DNA of 64,000 bases from Paenibacillus sp. 32O-W (GTDB lineage Bacteria > Bacillota > Bacilli > Paenibacillales > NBRC-103111). Below, in pieces: positions 1 to 8,800 of this stretch. The position numbers were made by a program, and so were the translations under genes. The stretch is from contig NZ_VEGP01000009.1 of NCBI RefSeq assembly GCF_007679495.1, forward strand, positions 41,769 through 105,768, read 5' to 3'. Position 1 is the first letter of the stretch; each line of letters opens with the position of its first letter. Below the pieces are notes generated by a model that had not been told where the DNA came from, made no database searches, and saw only the letters and a list, made by a program, of their open reading frames with translations.

Positions 1-739
1 ACGTGTCCACGCCGAACTGTTTGCACAGCATGTAAGAGGCGCAATATGCATGGAACGTAAAATCGGAACGGCTGTATCGGCCATCGCCGCGATCCAGTTC
101 CGCATGCGCCAGCTCCTGCGCGAGCGACCGGAAAATATCCCCGGCATCCAGGCCGCGGCGGATGACAATATTTCTCGTGTCCGGCTGGTATAGTGCATGC
201 ATTTCCGGCGGCAGCGCATCGTTAATGACGATCGGGACGGGGGCGCGATCCACCAGCGCTTTGATACGCATCCGGTCGTCCGGGTAAGTCGGCTGTTCCC
301 TCTTTTGGCTGGCCGTCGTTTGTGCGATGTCGAACATCTTTTTGGGGTTATAGCTAATGCCGGTGCTGCCGTCTTCCCTCCGGTACTCCTCACCCGGCTC
401 CAAAATGTAAAAGCCGGTTTCCTTGCGACGAATAAATACGCCTTGTTCTTTCCATGTATCAAAATCGGCGATGCGGGTCGCCTCCGGCCGCTGCGCGAGA
501 ATCAGAAGCGCATTGGATACGCTGTAGCGATCGAAACGGCTCTGCACATCCAGATAACGCTGAAACTCATCGCCGCTTTGCGCAATGGAGGATGTCGCGG
601 CATCAATCGTCTCATAAGTCCATTGCCTAAGTTCCTGCTTTTTTTGTGCCCAGGCTTCCTTGTCAAACGGTTGCTCGGACGGATTCGTGGATGATCGACT
701 GGCTGCATCCTGACGGAATAAATCGTCCAGATTGTTCAT
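1..739 (-). CDS. ArdC-like ssDNA-binding / antirestriction-type ICE protein (3' end outside window)
   Basis: An open frame runs from ATG at 737-739 leftwards to the window edge without a stop, so the C-terminus is missing. The N-terminal part has the ArdC_N look, with SNALLILAQRPEATRIADF followed by a WKEQG..IRRKETG segment. Further on comes LAQELAHAELD, the position of the HExxH metallopeptidase-like motif in this family, but with Q in place of the first His. ArdC-type proteins bind single-stranded DNA and protect incoming DNA during conjugation. The start codon overlaps the PcfB stop (ATGA), so it is translationally coupled as the last visible gene of the relaxase operon. The family call is by motif; the exact role is inferred. 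Confidence 0.75.
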   Translation of the reverse strand, partial: MNNLDDLFRQDAASRSSTNPSEQPFDKEAWAQKKQELRQWTYETIDAATSSIAQSGDEFQRYLDVQSRFDRYSVSNALLILAQRPEATRIADFDTWKEQGVFIRRKETGFYILEPGEEYRREDGSTGISYNPKKMFDIAQTTASQKREQPTYPDDRMRIKALVDRAPVPIVINDALPPEMHALYQPDTRNIVIRRGLDAGDIFRSLAQELAHAELDRGDGRYSRSDFTFHAYCASYMLCKQFGVDT

Positions 740-1632
740 TTGGCTTTCCCTCGCTTTCGAGATCCGTTGGATTTGGTTTTCCCCGTCTTCGCTTTACCGG
801 CATTTCGCTCGCTTCGTTGGGTCAGCGACGGTTCCTTGACCAACTGACGCCGCTCTTTCTCCGCTCTCCTATTTTCTTCCCGAATCTCGCGCAGCAGTTC
901 ACGGATCGATGGCCACCGCTGCACGGTCTCGGCTTTCTGTTCAATCGTACCCCTTGCGGATGCTTCGCTGCGCCCGGAGGTAGGCTCGAACGGATGGGGC
1001 GGCTCCGTCGTCGCCATCGTGGGGTTTGGGTTGCCGTTCGCCGGGGAAGTTGGCTGCGCCGATTCGGGCCTCTGCATCAGTTCGTCCAAAAAATCGTTGG
1101 TGCTCTTCTCCGCAGAAGTTCCCTTGACCGCCGCTCTTTGTTCCTCCATCTGCTGACGGGTTTGGTCCGGTGCTTGTTGCCGGTGTTGCCCGGATGTTGA
1201 TTGGTCCTGCTGATTCCCGGCGCGGGATTTCTCAATTTCGCTTTTAATGCTGGCCGTATCCACGGTCGCCAGTTTGAAGCGCTCGACAATGCGATTGATT
1301 TTGGACGCGTCCTCGGCCCGTACCATCACGTCGCATAACCCATCGACATTCTTTTTGTCCCGCAGGGCACAGTACAGGACGCCGTAACGTTTGGCCTCCT
1401 TGCAGAACGTGGGCAAGTCTTCGTTTTTGACGGCAAATACTTTCAATTCCTTGCCGCTGCGAAGCAAGCTTTCCAGACGGATGCTGCCCTTCGTCCGCTT
1501 CTGCCCTTGCAGGGCGGCAAACAAATAGGCGGCCAGATGCTTAGCGCCTTCACCGGAAATCTTGGCCATTACCTCGATACCCCGCAGACTCATGTTGACG
1601 ACCTGATCGGCCGCCTCGGCTCCACTGCTCAT
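736..1632 (-). CDS. pcfB: PcfB family protein (DUF3801), conjugation accessory
   Basis: A 298-residue protein if it starts at the ATG at 1630-1632, which has AAGGGAGG about 9 bases upstream; a longer in-frame ATG at 1677 has no such site. Residues about 5-140 match the PcfB/DUF3801 type, including YLFAALQGQKRTKG, an ELKVFAV strand and a YGVLYCALRDKK segment. The C-terminal half is a polar, Lys/Arg/Glu-rich, probably disordered tail ending in basic clusters. PcfB proteins accompany the relaxase and coupling protein in Gram-positive conjugation systems and help bring processed DNA to the channel. The gene overlaps the relaxase 3' end by 83 bases and the next gene by 4, as usual in this operon type. 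Confidence 0.8.
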   Translation of the reverse strand: MSSGAEAADQVVNMSLRGIEVMAKISGEGAKHLAAYLFAALQGQKRTKGSIRLESLLRSGKELKVFAVKNEDLPTFCKEAKRYGVLYCALRDKKNVDGLCDVMVRAEDASKINRIVERFKLATVDTASIKSEIEKSRAGNQQDQSTSGQHRQQAPDQTRQQMEEQRAAVKGTSAEKSTNDFLDELMQRPESAQPTSPANGNPNPTMATTEPPHPFEPTSGRSEASARGTIEQKAETVQRWPSIRELLREIREENRRAEKERRQLVKEPSLTQRSERNAGKAKTGKTKSNGSRKRGKAK

Positions 1633-2965
1633 GGATGGAATCCTCCCTTCGTAATGGTTGATTTTGCTTGTCGCCATGTAGTTTAGTCATCATTTCACCG
1701 GATCGGGCAAGGATGCCCGCACACAGCTTCACCTCCTTTCGGAGCGTGGCAAGCCGCTTGGATAGTACGGCTATTTGCTCTTTGTAAGCGACGATCTGGC
1801 TTTTCTCCTTGCAGCGGCGGAGGCGGTTGTATAGCGCTTTGCGTTCGCCGTAAAGCGAGCGCATCTCTTGCCGGGTGACAGATACATAGTCCAAAAGCTG
1901 ATCCTTGCTGGAAATACGGTGCTGACAGAGCAGCTTGGTCTGCGCGGTAATAACCGCCAAATGCCGCAAGTCTTCACGCAATAAAAAATGCGTCCTTCTC
2001 ACGGACGCGCGAAAATGAGGCAATATGCCCATCTCATATAAATAGCGCAGGTACAATGCTTGCAAGCCGCTGAACTTCCTGCCGGATCGAAGCGTTCCTT
2101 TGCAAACGGCGCGCCTGCTTCGTGGCATTGACAAAGGCTGTGGTTTACGGGGAATGCGGTTTCGCAAAATCCGCTTTTTCAGAGCATCTTCCGTATAGTC
2201 GTCCCCCAAGCTGCGCAAACGAACGAAACGTTCCTTTCCGGGTGGACGCACCGCCATATGCTTCACGGTCGTTTTCACTTCATAACCCTGCTTCTGCAAA
2301 GCAGCGATAAACTGGGTCCACGTCATGGATGCCGCAATCGCCTGATCCACATCGGTCCGAATCAATCCTCGCCAAGTCGGCTTGCCTTCCTGATCCGCTT
2401 TCCATTCTCCGTAGTGCTTGGCCTTGCCCGGCTCGGGCTGCTCAATTACTGACAATGCATGTTCCCGGCATAACCGGTCGGATGTTCTCCGCAGAAGTGC
2501 GTAGGAGGCTTTGTTGTCGTAATACCGTCTGCCGTCTATAAAGGAAACGGAGTTGAGCACGAAGTGATTGTGCAAATGCTCCTTGTCCAGATGGGTCGAT
2601 ACCACGACTTCAAAGCGATCTCCCCATAGCTCCTGCGCCAGCTTGACGCCGATGGCATGCGCGATCTCCGGCGTAGCTTCGCCCGGCGCAAACGCCTGAT
2701 ACCCGTGAAAAGCCACAATGCCTTCCGTCTTTTGAAACTGCCGCTTGGTGCGCTGCATTTGCTCGTATGCAGTGAGCGGGTCGCAATTGATGCCGCTCAC
2801 ATAAAGCTGCCTTTCCGTTTTGGCATCCGCTTTTGCATATTCCAGCACCTGCCGCAAACCTTCATTCTTCTCGGCGCGATCTTGCGCTGTTTTGTCGGGA
2901 TTGGTGGCGTAATCAATCACGCGCTTCAATCGGTCGGTGACATCCCATATTGCCGTCGTCGCCAT
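1550..2965 (-). CDS. Relaxase / mobilization nuclease (MOBP-like, MobA/VirD2 family)
   Basis: A 471-residue relaxase that would nick one strand at oriT and pilot it during transfer. The metal-binding histidine motif is clear near residues 125-134 (HLDKEHLHNHFVLNS), after the GYQAFAPGEATPE segment typical of the family; the nicking Tyr is probably in the Y-rich N-terminal stretch. The second half is helical and rich in Arg/Lys, as expected for DNA or partner contacts. AAGGGGGCG stands just before the ATG at 2965. It lies 14 bases downstream of mobC and overlaps pcfB, so mobC-relaxase-pcfB-ardC form one transfer operon next to the candidate oriT at about 3.5 kb. Confidence 0.92.
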   Translation of the reverse strand: MATTAIWDVTDRLKRVIDYATNPDKTAQDRAEKNEGLRQVLEYAKADAKTERQLYVSGINCDPLTAYEQMQRTKRQFQKTEGIVAFHGYQAFAPGEATPEIAHAIGVKLAQELWGDRFEVVVSTHLDKEHLHNHFVLNSVSFIDGRRYYDNKASYALLRRTSDRLCREHALSVIEQPEPGKAKHYGEWKADQEGKPTWRGLIRTDVDQAIAASMTWTQFIAALQKQGYEVKTTVKHMAVRPPGKERFVRLRSLGDDYTEDALKKRILRNRIPRKPQPLSMPRSRRAVCKGTLRSGRKFSGLQALYLRYLYEMGILPHFRASVRRTHFLLREDLRHLAVITAQTKLLCQHRISSKDQLLDYVSVTRQEMRSLYGERKALYNRLRRCKEKSQIVAYKEQIAVLSKRLATLRKEVKLCAGILARSGEMMTKLHGDKQNQPLRREDSIHEQWSRGGRSGRQHESAGYRGNGQDFR

Positions 2966-2979
2966 ATGTGACGCCCCCT

Positions 2980-3339
2980 TTACGGCGGATGCACATTTGG
3001 AGTCGCTTGCTCGGTTCTTCGTTCCGGCGCAGTCACGGCCTGTTGAATCTGTTGGACGGCGCGGCGCAACTGATCGGCCTCCCGCTGAAAAGTGGCCCGA
3101 TCCAGATGGCCTGTCGCATGTGCTTTCGCCGCCAGTTGATTAAGATTGTTGCCAATGGCGTGAAGCTGGCGCATCATCGCGTAATAATCCGGTGGCGGCA
3201 GCGCCTTCGGGATATAGCCATTGATCAAGGAACGGAGATAACCTTCCCGTGAAAGTCCGGATTTTTTCGCATTGGTTTGGAGTCTTGCGTCTTCTTCATT
3301 GTTCACCCATACCTGAATGCGAATCCCTCGTTTTCTCAT
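2980..3339 (-). CDS. MobC-family relaxosome protein
   Basis: A 119-residue basic protein starting at the ATG at 3337-3339 (MRKRGIRIQVW). A longer in-frame reading to 3420 has no convincing ribosome site and would run into the hairpin-rich DNA. The N-terminus looks like a ribbon-helix-helix DNA-binding fold (IQVWVNNEEDARLQTNAKKSGLS). The middle has the MobC signature LHAIGNNLNQLAAKAHATG. MobC proteins bind near oriT and help the relaxase open the nic region. Position directly upstream of the relaxase and directly downstream of three hairpins fits that role. Confidence 0.85.
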   Translation of the reverse strand: MRKRGIRIQVWVNNEEDARLQTNAKKSGLSREGYLRSLINGYIPKALPPPDYYAMMRQLHAIGNNLNQLAAKAHATGHLDRATFQREADQLRRAVQQIQQAVTAPERRTEQATPNVHPP

Positions 3340-3464
3340 CGCTTTCGCTTCTTTCTTCAAAAGAATGGTCTTAATAAAAATGCTAAATGGCTTCTGCCGT
3401 CTCTGAAAAATACCGTTCATTGTTGCAACCTTTATTCTTGAAAAACAGCGTGTTGTTTAGATGT

Positions 3465-3570
3465 GGGGTATTAGGGGCCTGCCCCTAACAAGCCGAATTT
3501 GGGAGACCAAATTCAGTGCTTGCTGCAACACGAGACATCCGTCTCGCGTCGCCTTCAAGCACCTGCCGGG
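3465..3570. other. Candidate origin of transfer (oriT): cluster of inverted repeats
   Basis: Three perfect inverted repeats follow one another in a gene-free stretch next to mobC and the relaxase: TTAGGGGC/GCCCCTAA (3471-3488), GAATTTGG/CCAAATTC with loop GAGA (3495-3514), and CGAGAC/GTCTCG with loop ATCC (3531-3546). A looser GTGCTTG/CAAGCAC pair spans about 3516-3562. Closely spaced hairpins beside mobC-relaxase are the usual layout of oriT. The nic site itself cannot be assigned from sequence alone. Confidence 0.6.
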
Positions 3571-3582
3571 AAAAAGAGAGGA

Positions 3583-3622
3583 CCCCAAAAACACAAAAAG
3601 ACGCCGATTCGCTCAGCGTCTT
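3583..3622 (-). terminator. Intrinsic terminator after the RelE-type toxin gene
   Basis: On the minus strand AAGACGC pairs with GCGTCTT (3616-3622 with 3598-3604) and is followed by a T-rich run. It lies 17 bases beyond the toxin stop and separates the toxin-antitoxin unit from the oriT region. A near-identical hairpin follows the toprim gene. Confidence 0.7.
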
Positions 3623-3638
3623 CCTCAGAACTTTTTTG

Positions 3639-3956
3639 TTATCGCACCAACCAGCGGTAATCCTGGCGGCAGTCTACAATGAAATCGACATACACGATTT
3701 CATCCTGAATCTGATACAACACCAGATACCATTTTTCCACGAACATCTTGTGATACTTGTTTGACGGAATAAATTCAGCTTCCAGAAAAGGATAGCGTTC
3801 CGGCATTTTCACCAAGGAACGTATCGCTTGCAGCAATTCGTTTTTCGTTTTTCGCGCCGCATCCGGATTTTTTTCCGCAAGGAATCGCACATGAACCGCC
3901 AGCATTTGGCGGGCGCGGTCGGAAACGATGATCTTATAACGGGGCATCTTTTCCAT
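3639..3956 (-). CDS. RelE/ParE-type toxin of a type II toxin-antitoxin pair
   Basis: A 105-residue basic protein with the compact RelE/ParE layout: N-terminal strand (YKIIVSDRARQML), two helices (VRFLAEKNPDAARKTKNELLQAI), then strands ending in a conserved-looking C-terminal DCRQDYRWL. Toxins of this fold cut mRNA on the ribosome or poison gyrase; which one cannot be told here. The gene overlaps the antitoxin gene by 23 bases, with a GAGG motif before its ATG inside the antitoxin frame, so it is translated after the antitoxin. Such pairs commonly stabilise mobile elements. Confidence 0.85.
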   Translation of the reverse strand: MEKMPRYKIIVSDRARQMLAVHVRFLAEKNPDAARKTKNELLQAIRSLVKMPERYPFLEAEFIPSNKYHKMFVEKWYLVLYQIQDEIVYVDFIVDCRQDYRWLVR

Positions 3957-4227
3957 GCTGAACCTCGTCTATAATGCCCTCCAGGTAAGCGTCCAGTTCA
4001 TCCGGCGTCACACCAACACGGCCCGCCAAACGATCCTCTTGCACAGCGAGCAGTTCTTCGCGCAGCTTTAACATCTTCTCGCGACGGGAAAACGTCTCAA
4101 TGTCCATCACGACGAGATCACCTTCACCGTTCTTGGTCAGATAAACCGGTTCCCCGGAAGATTTGCATAGATCGGCGATTTCATTATAGTTTTGCCGGAT
4201 ACTGGCGGAAGGTTTGATAATCATCAT
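3934..4227 (-). CDS. Phd/YefM-type antitoxin
   Basis: A 97-residue protein using the ATG at 4225-4227, preceded by AAGGAG with good spacing; an upstream ATG at 4242 would include that site in the coding sequence. The N-terminal 55 residues have the Phd/YefM DNA-binding form (IRQNYNEIADLCKSSGEPVYLTKNGEGDLVVM), and the acidic C-terminal tail would wrap the toxin. Such proteins bind the toxin and repress their own promoter. The operator-like inverted repeat around a near-consensus promoter immediately upstream fits autorepression. Confidence 0.87.
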   Translation of the reverse strand: MMIIKPSASIRQNYNEIADLCKSSGEPVYLTKNGEGDLVVMDIETFSRREKMLKLREELLAVQEDRLAGRVGVTPDELDAYLEGIIDEVQHGKDAPL

Positions 4228-4250
4228 GGTCACTCCTTGCATAGCTGTAT

Positions 4251-4289
4251 ATTGATTTTATTATACCTATTACATGCTATATAATCAAT
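4251..4289 (-). promoter_or_regulatory. Promoter and putative operator of the toxin-antitoxin operon
   Basis: On the minus strand TTGATT (4288-4283), a 17-base spacer and a perfect TATAAT (4265-4260) form a strong vegetative promoter 33 bases before the antitoxin ATG. The inverted repeat ATTGATT/AATCAAT (4251-4257 and 4283-4289) brackets the promoter and is a good candidate antitoxin operator. Confidence 0.75.
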
Positions 4290-4299
4290 GCGGTTGCGC

Positions 4300-4330
4300 T
4301 TATCCCCAATCTATTCACATCTTATCCACA
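4300..4330. promoter_or_regulatory. Three DnaA-box-like 9-mers at exact 11-base spacing
   Basis: TTATCCCCA (4300-4308), CTATTCACA (4311-4319) and a perfect TTATCCACA (4322-4330) lie in the same orientation, one helical turn apart, in a short AT-rich gap. The third matches the consensus DnaA box; the others have one and two mismatches. They sit just upstream of the toxin-antitoxin promoter and downstream of the toprim gene. They could be a DnaA-dependent regulatory site or part of an element origin. Confidence 0.5.
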
Positions 4331-4359
4331 TACAGTGAGAATTTTCCGTAGCCCAGAAA

Positions 4360-4385
4360 GAAAAGACGCCAACCGTTCAGCGTCT
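4360..4385 (-). terminator. Intrinsic terminator after the toprim gene
   Basis: On the minus strand AGACGC (4385-4380) pairs with GCGTCT (4369-4364), followed by TTTTCTTT. It starts 5 bases past the toprim stop codon. Confidence 0.65.
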
Positions 4386-4389
4386 ACCG

Positions 4390-5340
4390 CTATCGGGATG
4401 GTTCACCGCGTCTTCTTCGGAATTCCATTAAATCGTTGTTTACATCCTTTCCGAACTTAGGCGGCTCATCGAATATGAGAAGGGCATGGGAGAAGAGCCT
4501 CTGTATCGTGGCTGCCGCCAATCGCCCCGGCTCATCATTGTCCAGGTGCAGGACAAGTCGATTCACCTGGGGAAAGCACTGCAAGTAATGCGTTAGGACA
4601 GACGGGGGAGTAGAGTCCTCCCCATTTGTCCTGGGCCTGTATATTCCGGCCAGCGACAGCTTATGCGCCTGCCGCCAATCCCGGCCAGCGAGATGTTCCA
4701 GCGTACAGTAGGATAAGAGATCAATAGCGCTCTCAAACAGATGCAGTTCCGTACAGTTTCCCGAGGCCGGAATGGAAAACGAATACCGCTTGTCGCTGCC
4801 AGCGGCTTCCCCTATATAACGGGTGCTTGTCGTACCGCGTATCGCCGCATAGCGCGGCGTTCCTTGCTGGTCGAAACCGACGAATACCGCGTTGTGATAG
4901 CGGCGGCTTTCATACAAACGCCCCGTTTCGAGACAGTAGTCGATCAACGTGCGATGGATACCGCGTTTGCTGAGATAGGCCATGACGCGATGCGATGTAT
5001 GATTCGGTTCGGGAAGCTCAAACCGCGCTGGAGATGAGCGTTGTTGCAAAGATTGCGAAAATGCAGGTGCGCTGCCTGGATGAACGCCTTCAATTTGCAA
5101 CACCGCATCGGGAAAAGACATGCCCCGCACTTTGACCAAATAGTCCAGCGCCGAGCGTCCGCCGATCCCCCTTGACCACCAGTACCATTTGCCGTTGGAA
5201 ATTTTCAAGCTGTCGTGTGTCCGGGTGGTGTAGACATTGCGAGAGCATCGGACCAGTTCTGCCGGCTCGTGCATATGCAAATATGTGAGCAGATCGAGTC
5301 TTTTGGCACGTTCGATCTGTTCCTTGTTTACGTAGCTCAT
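4390..5340 (-). CDS. Toprim-domain, primase-like ICE protein (DUF3991/TraC-type)
   Basis: A 316-residue protein starting at ATG 5340 with AAAAGGAG just upstream. The N-terminal third resembles the DUF3991 zinc-finger-like region of mobile-element primases (LKISNGKWYWWSRGIGG, then DYLVKVRGMSFPDAV). The C-terminal half has toprim features: an acidic ELHLFESAIDLLSY and LVLHLDNDEPGR, where DND supplies the acidic pair. Such proteins probably prime the complementary strand after transfer or during element replication. It follows the 94-residue unknown gene by about 50 bases and is closed by a terminator, so it ends this transcription unit. Confidence 0.8.
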   Translation of the reverse strand: MSYVNKEQIERAKRLDLLTYLHMHEPAELVRCSRNVYTTRTHDSLKISNGKWYWWSRGIGGRSALDYLVKVRGMSFPDAVLQIEGVHPGSAPAFSQSLQQRSSPARFELPEPNHTSHRVMAYLSKRGIHRTLIDYCLETGRLYESRRYHNAVFVGFDQQGTPRYAAIRGTTSTRYIGEAAGSDKRYSFSIPASGNCTELHLFESAIDLLSYCTLEHLAGRDWRQAHKLSLAGIYRPRTNGEDSTPPSVLTHYLQCFPQVNRLVLHLDNDEPGRLAAATIQRLFSHALLIFDEPPKFGKDVNNDLMEFRRRRGEPSR

Positions 5341-5389
5341 TGCCGAAGCTCCTTTTGGAAATCCAAGCAGCGTCCGATGGGTATATTGT

Positions 5390-5674
5390 TCATCGTGCCT
5401 TACCCCTCTTTTTGGGGTACAGATAAGCTCTGCCTTCCTTCAACTTCGTAACGCCTTTCTTTTTCATGAATGCGTCTAAATCGCCTTCATAAACTTGACT
5501 GGTCACCCCGTTTGAGTCGCGGATGTAATAATACGTGTCGCCAAATCCGTTCTTCTCTTTGGATATCAACTCCAACGATGGCACGGTTTCTCCCTCCTCG
5601 ATCAAGCCGGTTCCGTAACAAAAAGGCGGCAGAATCGGACAAAAGCATCCGCCGCTTGGGATGGCATACAACAT
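5390..5674 (-). CDS. Small ICE protein of unknown function
   Basis: A 94-residue protein. Of two in-frame ATGs six bases apart (5680 and 5674), the inner one at 5672-5674 sits about 7 bases from GGAGG and is preferred. The N-terminus has a Cys/Pro-rich patch (CFCPILPPFCYG) that could bind metal or be a short hydrophobic anchor. The rest is polar with a VYEGDLDAFMKKKGV segment and a basic C-terminus. No family is recognised. It lies between the helicase-operon terminator and the toprim gene. Confidence 0.6.
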   Translation of the reverse strand: MLYAIPSGGCFCPILPPFCYGTGLIEEGETVPSLELISKEKNGFGDTYYYIRDSNGVTSQVYEGDLDAFMKKKGVTKLKEGRAYLYPKKRGKAR

Positions 5675-5689
5675 GTTCATTCCTCCGGA

Positions 5690-5719
5690 AATGAGAAAAG
5701 GACCCCAAAACCGGAGTCC
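5690..5719 (-). terminator. Probable intrinsic terminator after the helicase/methylase gene
   Basis: On the minus strand GGACTCC (5719-5713) pairs with GGGGTCC (5706-5700; one G-T pair) and is followed by TTTTCTCATTT. It lies about 137 bases past the stop of the 2427-residue gene and just upstream of the small gene's ribosome site. Confidence 0.5.
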
Positions 5720-5855
5720 AATTCATCATGTGATTTATAACTTTAACAAGCGAGCTATCTTCGACCTGTGAAATGCTCGCACCGATACCATGTTCTTTTC
5801 CGTAATGGTCAGCATGAAGTTCCCTTTCAGGGGGAGGAACGACGGTGTCAGGCCG

Positions 5856-8800
5856 TTATCGCTCACGGCCCACCACCCGCCGTTCGGGCGCTTCTATTTC
5901 TTCGTCCGGCACGCTGTCCACGGCTTCGTTTTCCCGTTTGTCCATATTCAGCAGGGCATTCAGTTCCGCAAGCCGCGCCGCTTTCGTTTGCAGCTCCTGC
6001 TCCTTCTCGAAAGGAGCCGCGATTTGTTCTTTCGCCGTTTCCATTTGCAGACGCAAGGTGGCAAGCTGCTCGCGGGCATGCTCCAGCTTCGCAGGCAAAT
6101 CCGACAAGGCGTTGTTGATGCGGCTTATATTGCCGCCTGCATCCGCTCCGAGCGTCACCGTATGACCCAGCGCGCCGCGAAGCGTGACCTTGTACTCCTT
6201 ATGGAAGCTGTCAAAGGACAGCCACAAGGAAAATCCCCGGTAGCTGCCGATTTCCTGCGGATCGGGCGATGTCATTCCTTTGCAAGCGTCCAGCAGAGCT
6301 GCGCCTGCTGCTGTCCGCTCCGAATAGGTGTAATCCTTGACCGTCATGCCGGGGAATTTGGCGTCGTCCGCCCCGTCCGCCTCGGACGCTTTGGAGCGCA
6401 GTAACAAGGCCGCATCCTGTTCATAGCCGGCAATTCGTTCCTCCGTAGACTTGATTTGCTGCGGCAACATTTTGAGCAGCCGGTCCTCCAGCGCATAGCG
6501 CTGACTCAAGTGGTTGGCTTTGAGCAGCTTGAGTTTGGATACCTGGATATCCAGGTCCATTTTCTCCTTGATGTACGGGTTGCCGGTCGCAAGCGCCTTG
6601 ACCTCGGCATAGGAGAGCGCCGTCTCGTCAATATCCTCGGCGGAACGAACCGGAGACTTGCTGGTCATGATCTGCGAAATGAAGCGCTGCTTGTTTTCCA
6701 GCGTTTGATAAAGGTACGCGTCGAACGTGTTCTCCGTCACATAGCGAAAAATATGCACCTCGCTGTTCTGGTTGCCTTGCCGGATAATGCGCCCGCTGCG
6801 CTGCTCCAGGTCGCGCGGACGCCAGGGGCAGTCAAGGTCGTGAAGGGCAATCAGCTTCGTTTGCACGTTCGTGCCTGCGCCCATCTTGAACGTCGATCCG
6901 AGCAGTATCCGAACTTGGCCACTGCGTACTTTGGCGAACAGTTCCTTTTTCTTGACCTCGGTATTGGCGTCGTGAATATAGGCGATTTCCTCGGCAGGAA
7001 CACCTTTCTTCATCAGCTTGCGCCGCAACTCGTCGTACACATTGAAGGCACCATCCTGTTTCGGAATGGACAAATCGCAGAACACCAACTGGGTCAAACG
7101 CTGCTCCTGATGTTCCTCCCAATACCGGAAGACATTGTCCGCGCAGGCGCTGACCTTGCTGCCTTCGTCGTCGGGAAGCATCGGATTCGCCAGCCGTTGA
7201 TCGAGCGCCAGTTTGCGTCCGTCATTGGTGATCGTCAGCATATTGTCCTCGTGCGGCTCCACTTCCTTCGCCCGCACCCGTTCGGCGCGGCGGGCAAGAT
7301 CCGCAACCATGTCGCGCTGAAAGTCACTCGGCGGCACGGCAACATTGTGGAAATGGGCTTTCGGTACGGGAAGCTGGAGCATGTCCGCCGTCTGGATATC
7401 GGCCACTTCCTTGAACATATTCATCAGTTCCGGCAAATTGTAAAAACGGGCAAACCGGGTTTTCGCCCGATAGCCCGTTCCTTCCGGAGCCAGTTCGATC
7501 GCGGTGACGGTTTCTCCGAACGTGGAAGCCCAAGCGTCAAAATGCTGCAAGCCCTGCCGCTTGAGCCGCTCGTATTGCAAGTAGCGCTGCATCGTATACA
7601 TCTCGGTGATGGAGTTTGAAATCGGCGTACCCGTCGCAAAGATGATGCCCCGGCCTCCGGTCAGTTCGTCCAGATAGCGGCATTTGGCAAACATGTCCGA
7701 CGACTTCTGCGCTTCGGTTTGCGACAGTCCGGCTACATTGCGCATTTTCGTATAAAGAAACAGGTTTTTGTACGAATCCGCTTCATCTACGAATAAACGG
7801 TCTACGCCCAGTTCCTCGAAGGTCACGACATCATCCTTGCGGCTCGTGTCGTTCAGCTTCTCCAGCTTGGTTTGCAGCGTCTTTTTCGTTTTTTCAAGCT
7901 GTTTGATCGCATAGCGTTCGCCTCTGGCTTCCTTGAGTTCCCGGATGCCGTTCGTAATTTCCGAAATCTGTTCGTACAGTTGCTGCCGTTGCCGCTCCGT
8001 CGAAATCGGAATTTTCTCAAACTGTGAATGGCCAATGATGATCGCATCATAATCGCCGGTGGCAATCCGCGCACAAAACGTTTTGCGGTTTTTCGTTTCA
8101 AAGTCCTTTTTGGTCGCCACCAGAATATTCGCCGACGGATATAGCTGCAAAAACTCCGCCGCCCACTGTTCGGTCAGATGGTTCGGAACGACCAGCATGC
8201 TCTTGTTGCACAGCCCTAGATGCTTGCTCTCCATCGCCGCGGCGGTCATCGCGAACGTTTTTCCTGCGCCGACACAATGAGCGAAAAGGGAGTTGCCGCC
8301 GTACAACGCCCGGGCAACCGCATTGACCTGGTGCTGGCGCAGCCGGATTTCCGGGTTCATCCCGGTGAATCGGATATGACTGCCATCGTATTCGCGGGGA
8401 CGGATGGCATTGAACCGGTCATTGTACAGCCGTGTCAGCCGTTCGCGCCGCTGCGGATCTCGCCATATCCATTCGCGGAACGCTTCTTTCATCATCTCCT
8501 GCTTTTGCTGGGCGATGGCCGTTTCCTGTTTGTTCAGCACACGCTTTTCCACGCCATCCTCATACACGGTGTCAAATACGCGAACGTCCCGCAAATTCAG
8601 CGTATCTTCGAGAATTTTGTACGCATTGACGCGGTTGGTGCCGTACGTGACGTTCGCCTTGATATTGTTGCTGCGGTCATCGCTTTTGCCTTTGACGTTC
8701 CAGGCAGCCGTATATTCGGAATACATCACGTTGATGTAGGTCTGGTACATCGGCGGCGTGTCCACCAGCTCAAACAGAAATTGCCGAATGTCTTCCGGCG

